A DNA stretch of 5,830 nucleotides from Campylobacteraceae bacterium (GTDB lineage Bacteria; Campylobacterota; Campylobacteria; Campylobacterales; Sulfurovaceae), in assembly GCA_027023145.1 (NCBI GenBank), contig JALVWV010000321.1, positions 1 to 5,830 of the forward strand, in the 5' to 3' direction. The notes under the pieces were generated by a model. That model worked only from the letters and a program-made list of their open reading frames with translations. It ran no database searches and was not told the DNA's origin. The translations under genes and the position numbers were made by a program. Below are positions 1 through 3,923 of the stretch, piece after piece; position 1 is the stretch's first letter, and each line of letters begins with the position of its first letter.

Positions 1-376
1 CCGTAGTGGTGTAAAAAAGGGCACTGCGGTAGTTGTTGCCCCGGTCATTCCCCTGCTGGTTACCACTCGTAGGATCGTGCAGCTCCCAGAATGCCCGGAT
101 GAGCTGCTCGGTACCGACTTGGGTATCATCATAGACTACCTGCACCGTCTCGGTGTAATTTTTCACCCCATCGTTATCGAAACGGTGCTTGAGTACCGTT
201 TCGTAGGTTGGATTCGGGTACGAGCCGCCTGCATATCCCGATACGGCACTGAGCACACCCGAGATACGTTCAAAATGCTTCTCCACTCCCCAGAAGCACC
301 CGGCGGCAAATGCGATGGTCTGCTCTTTGGCTTGGAGTGAGAATCCGAGGATCAGGATGAGAATGATTTTTTTCAT
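1..376 (-). CDS. msrA: Peptide-methionine (S)-S-oxide reductase MsrA, exported form, 3' end cut by window edge
   Basis: The frame is open from an ATG at 376 to the left edge, about 125 codons with no stop. MsrA reduces methionine S-sulfoxide in oxidised proteins. The hallmark motif GCFWGVE is visible at residues 26-32, with the catalytic Cys at 27. Further conserved stretches are SGYAGG near residue 44, the YTETVQVVYD strand, HDPTSGNQQGNDRGNNYRSA, and the following FYT strand. In front of the domain lies a short hydrophobic leader (MKKIILILILGFSLQA) that looks like a Sec signal peptide, so the enzyme probably repairs periplasmic proteins. An AAGGAA ribosome site (382-387, complement) supports this start. 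The gene is divergent from the DUF808 gene. The C-terminus, including any resolving Cys or fused MsrB domain, lies outside the window. The family call is firm; export is inferred from the leader alone. Confidence 0.95.
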   Translation of the reverse strand, partial: MKKIILILILGFSLQAKEQTIAFAAGCFWGVEKHFERISGVLSAVSGYAGGSYPNPTYETVLKHRFDNDGVKNYTETVQVVYDDTQVGTEQLIRAFWELHDPTSGNQQGNDRGNNYRSALFYTTT

Positions 377-404
377 GGGATTTCCTTTGGTGTATTATGC
401 CGGG

Positions 405-410
405 ATTATA
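405..410 (-). promoter_or_regulatory. Probable -10 box for msrA
   Basis: On the minus strand this reads TATAAT, 29 nt before the msrA start codon. No TTGACA-like -35 stands at the usual distance, which is common for vegetative promoters in Campylobacterota. An imperfect TGCCG/CGGCA inverted pair (398-402 and 417-421) flanks it and could be an operator, but it is short and may be chance. Confidence 0.5.
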
Positions 411-562
411 CTATTACGGCACCCAAAATATATCCTGTATGCTTGATACCGCACTTTCATACATTGGCAAGGCAGTTTTTCAACTCGCCCCGTCGCTCCT
501 GCTCAGAAATGTTCATGAGAAAATTTAACAGCCTCGGATGGAAACAAACGAAAGTAAAATGG

Positions 563-568
563 TATAAT
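563..568 (+). promoter_or_regulatory. Probable -10 box for the DUF808 gene
   Basis: A perfect TATAAT lies 45 nt upstream of the DUF808 start codon, predicting a short leader of roughly 35-40 nt. No convincing -35 is present at 17 nt spacing. The rest of the msrA/DUF808 divergent gap (377-612) holds no gene that I can support. Confidence 0.5.
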
Positions 569-612
569 TCAGGCAAACAACCGGGAGCTTTTCCCCCGCA
601 AAGGATAACCAG

Positions 613-1482
613 ATGTCCATAGGATTGCTCGCCCTCTTTGACGATATCGCTTCGATGCTCGATAGCAGTGCCACGATGACCAAGATCGCGGCTAAAAACA
701 CCGCCGGAGTCCTCGGGGATGACCTCGCAGTCAACGCCGAAAAAGCCGCCGGATTTCATGCCAGCCGGGAGATCCCCGTCCTCTGGGCGATCACCAAGGG
801 GTCGTTGTTCAACAAACTCATCATCCTCCCCATCGCCTTCCTCCTGAGCGCTTTCGCCCCTTGGCTCATCGTCCCGATCCTCATGCTCGGTGCATTGTAT
901 CTGAGCTTCGAGGGTGCCGAGAAGGTGTGGGAGTGGCTCTTCCATCGCGGCGAACACGACGAAGAGGCCGAGACCATCCCTCAGACCCCCGAAGCGATCC
1001 TCGCCGAAGAGAAGAGCAAAATCTCCTCCGCAATTCGCACTGACTTCATCCTCTCGATCGAAATCGTCGTTATTGCTCTGGGCACCGTCACCGGTCAGCC
1101 GCTGGTCACCCAGATCATCGCCGTCAGCATCGTCGCCGTACTGGCCACCATCGGCGTCTACGGTATCGTCACCCTCCTCGTCCGCCTCGATGACATCGGT
1201 CTGGGCATTATCCGCCGCACCCGTGAGGGTACGCTGGCTGACCGCCTCGGTCGCCTGCTGGTCGCCTCACTGCCCGTACTCGTCCGCCTCCTTGGTGTCG
1301 TCGGTACCATCGCCATGCTGCTGGTGGGTGGAGGGATCTTCCTCCACAACGTCGAGACACTGCATCACTTTTTTGGGCATTGGCCGATGATGAGTGCGGA
1401 GTTGTTGATTGGGTTGACGGTGGGGTTGGTGGTGTTTGGAGTGGAGAGGTTGGTGCATGGTTTGGTGAGGAGTGAGGAGTGA
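613..1482 (+). CDS. DUF808 family (YedI-like) inner-membrane protein
   Basis: A 289-residue protein matching the DUF808/YedI family, whose biochemical function is unknown. The typical N-terminus is present: LLALFDDIA at 5-13, then a conserved stretch (residues 22-50) with KNTAGVLGDDLAVNAE and a Gly-Phe, and REIPVLWAITKGS at 53-64. Hydrophobic segments lie at about 66-82, 84-99, 145-160, 164-190, 221-243 and 262-278, so it is polytopic. An acidic soluble loop (about 111-140) sits between the second and third. The length is near that of the family. AAGGAT at 601-606 precedes the ATG by a good spacing. The last about 35 codons change character: Leu becomes TTG and Val GTG, where earlier they are mostly C-ending. 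The last residues and the stop codon are encoded by a GAGGAGT heptamer array. Family call confident; function unknown. Confidence 0.9.
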   Translation: MSIGLLALFDDIASMLDSSATMTKIAAKNTAGVLGDDLAVNAEKAAGFHASREIPVLWAITKGSLFNKLIILPIAFLLSAFAPWLIVPILMLGALYLSFEGAEKVWEWLFHRGEHDEEAETIPQTPEAILAEEKSKISSAIRTDFILSIEIVVIALGTVTGQPLVTQIIAVSIVAVLATIGVYGIVTLLVRLDDIGLGIIRRTREGTLADRLGRLLVASLPVLVRLLGVVGTIAMLLVGGGIFLHNVETLHHFFGHWPMMSAELLIGLTVGLVVFGVERLVHGLVRSEE

Positions 1483-1487
1483 GGAAT
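1467..1487 (+). repeat. Three tandem heptamers, (T/G)AGGA(A/G)T family, spanning the DUF808 stop codon
   Basis: The units are GAGGAGT (1467-1473), GAGGAGT (1474-1480) and GAGGAAT (1481-1487). The TGA stop of the DUF808 gene (1480-1482) lies at the second junction, so the protein's C-terminal residues are repeat-derived. A second array of the same family adjoins the nosY stop at 3894-3921. Confidence 0.75.
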
Positions 1488-1488
1488 T

Positions 1489-1521
1489 TTTTCTCGTTAC
1501 GAAGCTCCAGCTTCGTAACGT
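1489..1521 (+). repeat. 33-bp direct repeat, left copy, with a 12-bp-arm palindrome
   Basis: This copy is identical to 2290-2322 and lies on the left of the toxin-antitoxin pair. It contains a perfect palindrome (1495-1520): arm CGTTACGAAGCT, centre CC, then its reverse complement. In this copy the palindrome is followed by TTCTTTT, so it could also terminate the DUF808 transcript. A second shared block follows at 1544-1566, matching 2325-2347 with one mismatch. This copy carries about 20 extra bases between the two blocks. Confidence 0.9.
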
Positions 1522-1527
1522 TCTTTT
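1495..1527 (+). terminator. Possible intrinsic terminator for the DUF808 gene
   Basis: A perfect 12-bp stem with a 2-nt centre (in RNA the loop would open slightly) is followed at once by TTCTTTT. It stands 12 nt after the DUF808 stop codon. The right-hand copy of the same palindrome lacks the T tract, so termination is probably a secondary use of this element. Confidence 0.45.
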
Positions 1528-1576
1528 GGATATAGCATAAGTGAGAAATCGGGTTTACGTTTGGGTATGACGTATT

Positions 1577-1759
1577 TTAGAAGTGCCCTAAAATAAATTT
1601 CTTCCCCTGCTTAGAACTCATCAGCACTCTTCCCGAATGTCCCGCATTTGGAATAATGGCCATAGAATGATATTCTGCTATTTCATCACCGTAATAACTC
1701 TTCAGGTAATTGTAGGGCACCTCTTGACAAACCAACACAATAAACAATATAATAACCAA
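1577..1759 (-). pseudogene. Possible gene remnant antisense to the toxin-antitoxin promoter region
   Basis: A 60-codon minus-strand frame begins with TTG at 1759, with no convincing ribosome site. It ends at a TAA (1577-1579) inside a small A/T hairpin (1573-1595). From about residue 13 it reads like real protein, for example NYLKSYYGDEIAEYHSMA and then IIPNAGHSGRVLMSSKQGKK. The first dozen residues are low-complexity hydrophobic and come from the toxin-antitoxin promoter DNA. I do not recognise the family. It may be the truncated end of a gene cut when the TA segment arrived, or simply a chance frame. Confidence 0.25.
1724..1753 (+). promoter_or_regulatory. Strong sigma70-type promoter of the toxin-antitoxin operon
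   Basis: TTGACA (1724-1729) and TATAAT (1748-1753) are both perfect and 18 nt apart, giving a start near 1760, just ahead of the AAGGAGG ribosome site. An 8-bp direct repeat CAATATAA (1745-1752 and 1757-1764, 12 bp apart) overlaps the -10. Ribbon-helix-helix antitoxins commonly bind paired half-sites over their own promoter, so this is a candidate operator. That role is inference. Confidence 0.8.
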
Positions 1760-1765
1760 TATAAA

Positions 1766-1772
1766 AAGGAGG
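1766..1772 (+). promoter_or_regulatory. Ribosome binding site fixing the antitoxin start
   Basis: A near-ideal AAGGAGG lies 5 nt before the ATG at 1778. It selects this start over an upstream in-frame ATG at 1637, whose extra 47 codons would run through the promoter. Confidence 0.85.
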
Positions 1773-1777
1773 CAGCC

Positions 1778-1993
1778 ATGTACAAAACCGTCAAACCAGC
1801 AACCTTTACTTTTCCTCTGCCCCTGCTGGAAGAGTTGGATAACTTAGCCAAAGAACTGGGCAAAAAGAAAACCGCCATCATGACCGAAGCGCTTGAGATG
1901 TATCTGGATATGAACGATTTGAAAACAGCCGAGAGCCGTCTCGGTGACGAAAACATAAAAGCGGATACGTTTTTCAAAGAGCTTGGAGTGTAA
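1778..1993 (+). CDS. Ribbon-helix-helix (CopG/RelB-like) antitoxin
   Basis: A 71-residue protein. The N-terminal half has the ribbon-helix-helix pattern: a short beta strand (ATFTFPLP, about 8-15), helix 1 (LLEELDNLAKELG), a turn with basic Lys residues (29-31), and helix 2 (TAIMTEALEMYLDM). The acidic C-terminal half (about 47-71) is probably the flexible part that wraps the toxin. Such antitoxins neutralise their partner by direct binding and repress their own promoter as dimers. The toxin gene starts 3 nt after the stop, in the same reading frame, so translation is likely coupled. The segment is AT-richer than neighbouring genes and is flanked by direct repeats, which suggests acquired DNA. 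The exact subfamily is not certain. Confidence 0.85.
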   Translation: MYKTVKPATFTFPLPLLEELDNLAKELGKKKTAIMTEALEMYLDMNDLKTAESRLGDENIKADTFFKELGV

Positions 1994-1996
1994 TCC

Positions 1997-2284
1997 TTGT
2001 ATGATTTAGAGTTCAAGGCAAGCGTGAAAAAAGACTTTAAACGCATCGCCAAACCGGATATACTGTTTATCAAAGAGTCGCTTTTGACCTTTGCAAAACA
2101 TTTCTCAACTGCCTACGAAAACGAACTGCTCAAAACAGGGAAAATCAAAAAGCTCCAAGGCTCAGAAGAGACGCTCTATCGATTGAGGCTGCGCCGATAC
2201 CGGGTCATTTACAAAAAAGAGGACGATCGGCTTGTGATTTTGGTGCTATCGGTGAAGTCTCGGGAGGGAGCTTATCGGCGTTAG
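1997..2284 (+). CDS. RelE/ParE-family toxin
   Basis: A 95-residue basic protein with the RelE/ParE fold pattern: N-terminal YDLEFKASVKKDFKRI, a helical middle, then KLQGSEETLYRLRLRRYRVIYKK and a final LVILVLSVKSREGAYRR. In RelE-type mRNA interferases the late Arg residues and a C-terminal Tyr act at the ribosomal A site. Here Arg and Tyr in RRYRVIY and REGAYRR are suitably placed, but a ParE-like gyrase inhibitor cannot be excluded from sequence alone. The start is TTG at 1997. The nearby ATG at 2001 is in another frame and stops after two codons, and an in-frame TAA just upstream is the antitoxin stop. A weak start directly behind the antitoxin fits lower toxin yield. Confidence 0.88.
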   Translation: MYDLEFKASVKKDFKRIAKPDILFIKESLLTFAKHFSTAYENELLKTGKIKKLQGSEETLYRLRLRRYRVIYKKEDDRLVILVLSVKSREGAYRR

Positions 2285-2289
2285 AGATG

Positions 2290-2322
2290 TTTTCTCGTTA
2301 CGAAGCTCCAGCTTCGTAACGT
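2290..2322 (+). repeat. 33-bp direct repeat, right copy
   Basis: Identical to 1489-1521 and in the same orientation. It starts 6 nt after the toxin stop and contains the same palindrome at 2296-2321. The second shared block follows at 2325-2347, one mismatch against 1544-1566. Left-to-right spacing of the copies is 801 bp, enclosing exactly the toxin-antitoxin operon and the possible remnant. Confidence 0.9.
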
Positions 2323-2354
2323 CAAGAAATTGGGTTTACGTTTGGGTGTAATCC

Positions 2355-2455
2355 GACATGGCATTCCACATCGGGAGATGTGGAACGAGCGTTAAAATCG
2401 TTTACGATTTTGTCTGGAAGTGAAGGCTTCAGCCTCACCTTGAGATATCCATGTC
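2355..2455. repeat. Cluster of three palindromes enclosed by a 7-bp inverted pair
   Basis: The outer arms are GACATGG (2355-2361) and CCATGTC (2449-2455). Inside are hairpin A (2364-2385, 9-bp arms TTCCACATC with a GGGA loop), hairpin B (2394-2411, AAAATCGT arms around TT), and hairpin C (2420-2438, AGGCT/AGCCT around TC, extended by 3 bp past a bulged A). The fold would be a four-way cloverleaf. It has no anticodon or T-loop features, so it is not a tRNA. Confidence 0.6.
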
Positions 2456-2470
2456 ATTTGAGCTTTGGGT

Positions 2471-2527
2471 GGGACTGAAGTCTCCACTTCCGGGGAAGAA
2501 CCACCGGAAGGTGCGCAATTGCGCACC
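2471..2527. repeat. Chain of three short palindromes after the PAS gene
   Basis: GGGACT/AGTCTC around GA (2471-2484, one G-T pair) is followed by CTTCCGG/CCGGAAG arms (2487-2493 and 2504-2510). Last is a perfect 18-bp palindrome GGTGCGCAATTGCGCACC (2510-2527). The last lies 12 nt beyond the PAS stop codon on the minus strand and could act as its 3' hairpin, but no T tract follows. Confidence 0.7.
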
Positions 2528-2539
2528 CTGCGTAGCCGA

Positions 2540-3061
2540 TCAATACAACCGCTGAATATTCTCCAGCAAATTGTCCACCGTAATATCATCGCCGTGTTCG
2601 ACCAGAAGGTCGGTGAGGTATGTTTCACTCGCTTCCATGCCGCCCTCTTTTTCGAGCTCTACCATCTTTTTGTAAATCGGATCGAGAATATCGGTGACGT
2701 GATGGGAGATTTTTTTGCGGATCGCCTTGTAGCCGGAGATGTTCCCTTCGGGGTCTCGTACCGTCTCAAAATCGGTAAAAACCCAGTAGTAGCGGCCGTC
2801 TTTGGCAAGGTTTTTGACCGCAGCGATGAAGTTCTCTCCTGCTTTCAGTCGATCCCACAGAATACGGAACAGTACTTTGGGCATGTCGGGATGCCGGACG
2901 ATGTTATGGGGCTGACCGACAAGTTCTTCGGGCGTATAGCCGGAGATTTCGGCGAAGTAATCGTTGGCGTAGGTGATGATCCCTTTGGGATCGGTATCGC
3001 TCTCGATGTAGACATTGTTTTTGAGTTCGATCTCTTCGTTGATGGGGGTTGGGTGTTTCAT
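2540..3061 (-). CDS. Stand-alone PAS-domain protein, CetB/Aer-type energy-taxis sensor
   Basis: A 173-residue soluble protein. A PAS domain fills about residues 17-118: DPKGIITYANDYFAEISGYT, EELVGQPHNIVRHPDMPK (46-62), the helix with LW at 68-69, KNLAKDGRYYWV (83-94), and GYKAIRKK. These are signatures of the Aer/CetB class, whose PAS domains bind FAD and report redox state to chemoreceptors. A helical tail (about 124-173) has no kinase, HAMP or methyl-accepting domain. In Campylobacter, CetB of similar size works with the membrane partner CetA; no such partner is in this window. The ATG at 3061 is chosen over a start at 3229 because AAGGAG (3068-3073, complement) precedes it, and the longer form would translate intergenic palindromes. 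FAD binding and the taxis role are inferred. Confidence 0.85.
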   Translation of the reverse strand: MKHPTPINEEIELKNNVYIESDTDPKGIITYANDYFAEISGYTPEELVGQPHNIVRHPDMPKVLFRILWDRLKAGENFIAAVKNLAKDGRYYWVFTDFETVRDPEGNISGYKAIRKKISHHVTDILDPIYKKMVELEKEGGMEASETYLTDLLVEHGDDITVDNLLENIQRLY

Positions 3062-3096
3062 GGGTGGCTCCTTGGTGATGGTTTGTCTGATTTGGG

Positions 3097-3135
3097 GGCA
3101 GGACTTCAGTCCTGCCTGAACGGGACTGAAGTCCC
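3097..3135. repeat. Two mutually inverted palindromes upstream of the PAS gene
   Basis: GGCAGGACT/AGTCCTGCC around TC (3097-3116, perfect 9-bp arms) is followed by GGGACT/AGTCCC around GA (3122-3135). Their cores GGACTTCAGTCC and GGACTGAAGTCC are reverse complements of each other. The second nearly repeats 2471-2484 (13 of 14 bases) on the other side of the PAS gene, in the same orientation. They lie in the likely leader of the PAS gene. Confidence 0.75.
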
Positions 3136-3208
3136 TGCTCCTGAATGGGAACAATACCCGCTGGGTTAATAATGGTGATGGCTTAACGGGTCTTTTCAGC
3201 CTTCGGCG

Positions 3209-3273
3209 GTGCAGGCTCCGCCCGCACATCGCCTCCGGTTCCGAGGCTACAAACGCAAAGCAGTTTGCGTTTG
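3209..3273. repeat. Hairpins downstream of the nosL-like gene
   Basis: An imperfect stem with TGC and GGC blocks and a TCC loop (3209-3227, one A-C mismatch) is followed by a perfect 10-bp-arm hairpin CAAACGCAAA/TTTGCGTTTG with loop GCAG (3250-3273). The latter is 12 nt past the stop of the NosL-like gene on the minus strand. It may stabilise or end that transcript, but lacks a clear T tract. Confidence 0.6.
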
Positions 3274-3284
3274 CTTAACGCCTC

Positions 3285-3806
3285 TCACATGTCAAGGTAA
3301 CGAATCAATCCCTGATCGATTCGGGTGTAGGGGAGGATCTTGTGTCCGCCGTATTTGGCTTCGAAGATCTTCGCTTTGGTTTCATTGGCAAGCGGGATCA
3401 GGTCATCACCGTGTGGCCCGATGATACGGCTACCAAAGACATAAACTGCCTTGGGGGCTTCAAGCTTCTCTCCAGTGAGGTAGTCGCGCACATAGAGTGT
3501 CTGCATGTCATCTTCGAGGAGCTTATGTTTTTTGAAATAATCTTGATGGAGATAGACCATCATCATCGATTTGACTGAGACGAAATAGACCGTTTTCCCG
3601 TTTTTGAGCGTCGCTTCACACAGCAGCTTGGACTTCATATCGATCGGCATGTTGTAGGCCGGATCGATCAGGGGTTGCTTGACCGCCAGCTTCTGGATTT
3701 TGCCAGTAAAGGGGGTGACGGTCGCGGTGGTAGTGTTGGCATCGCTGGCGCTGAGGAGAGATGTGCCGAGCAGAAGCATGATGCCGATAAAGAAGTGTTT
3801 TGTCAT
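3285..3806 (-). CDS. Exported NosL-like protein, divergent second copy
   Basis: A 173-residue protein starting at ATG 3806, supported by AAGGAG (3812-3817, complement). A further upstream in-frame start would read through intergenic hairpins. It opens with a Sec-type signal (MTKHFFIGIMLLLGTSLLSASDA) that lacks a lipobox Cys. The NosL-type pattern follows: KLLCEATLKNGKTVYFVSVKS (60-80), an MMM cluster at 81-83, and the C-terminal AVYVFGSRIIGPHGDDLIPLA (120-140) with GG near 153. NosL proteins carry Cu(I) to the NosZ Cu-Z site. This one lacks the N-terminal CxxCxM seen in the neighbouring NosL and has only one Cys (63), so metal binding, if any, must use Met, His and that Cys. It follows nosY on the same strand after 117 nt of hairpin-rich DNA. 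It may be part of the nos operon or separately expressed. Confidence 0.75.
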   Translation of the reverse strand: MTKHFFIGIMLLLGTSLLSASDANTTTATVTPFTGKIQKLAVKQPLIDPAYNMPIDMKSKLLCEATLKNGKTVYFVSVKSMMMVYLHQDYFKKHKLLEDDMQTLYVRDYLTGEKLEAPKAVYVFGSRIIGPHGDDLIPLANETKAKIFEAKYGGHKILPYTRIDQGLIRYLDM

Positions 3807-3838
3807 GATGACTCCTTGTTTTGTGTTAAACATACGAT

Positions 3839-3879
3839 AAAATCGCGAGCGATTTTTGGTGTTGTGGGGGCACAACACC
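3839..3879. repeat. Two adjacent palindromes between nosY and the nosL-like gene
   Basis: AAAATCGC/GCGATTTT around GA (3839-3856) and GGTGTTGTG/CACAACACC around GGGG (3858-3879) are both perfect. The first has the same AAAATCG frame as hairpin B at 2394-2411. On the minus strand the first ends in TTTTA and could weakly terminate the nos transcript before the NosL-like gene, although its GC core is very short. Confidence 0.7.
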
Positions 3880-3893
3880 CTACGCGAACAAAA

Positions 3894-3921
3894 ATTCCTA
3901 ACTCCTAATTCCTCATTCCTA
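3894..3921 (-). repeat. Four tandem heptamers abutting the nosY stop codon
   Basis: On the minus strand these read TAGGAAT, GAGGAAT, TAGGAGT, TAGGAAT, a few bases past the nosY TAA (3924-3926). They share the (T/G)AGGA(A/G)T consensus with the array over the DUF808 stop (1467-1487), although the two genes are unrelated and on opposite strands. Confidence 0.8.
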
Positions 3922-3923
3922 AT

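Noticed and set aside
457..957. 166-codon minus-strand frame opposite the DUF808 gene
   Set aside because: It is a GC-driven shadow. Its translation is acidic and low in hydrophobic pattern, while the plus strand encodes a recognisable family with a ribosome site.
914..1390. 158-codon plus-strand frame rich in Ser, Pro and Arg
   Set aside because: It is a +1-shifted shadow of the DUF808 gene with the biased composition typical of out-of-frame GC-rich DNA.
1489..2322. Integron cassette with attC sites
   Set aside because: The flanking palindromes are perfect with a 2-nt centre. The R/L box layout, extrahelical bases and GTTRRRY core expected of attC are not evident, and no integrase is present.
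2355..2455. tRNA gene, because of the cloverleaf topology
   Set aside because: There is no T-loop (GTTCRA), D-loop or anticodon arrangement, and the arm lengths are wrong.
2290..2527. CRISPR array
   Set aside because: The hairpins differ from each other in sequence and spacing. There are no uniform repeats with unique spacers.
2465..3169. 234-codon plus-strand frame over the PAS gene
   Set aside because: It is antisense to the clearly conserved PAS domain. It begins and ends in intergenic palindromes and has no ribosome site.
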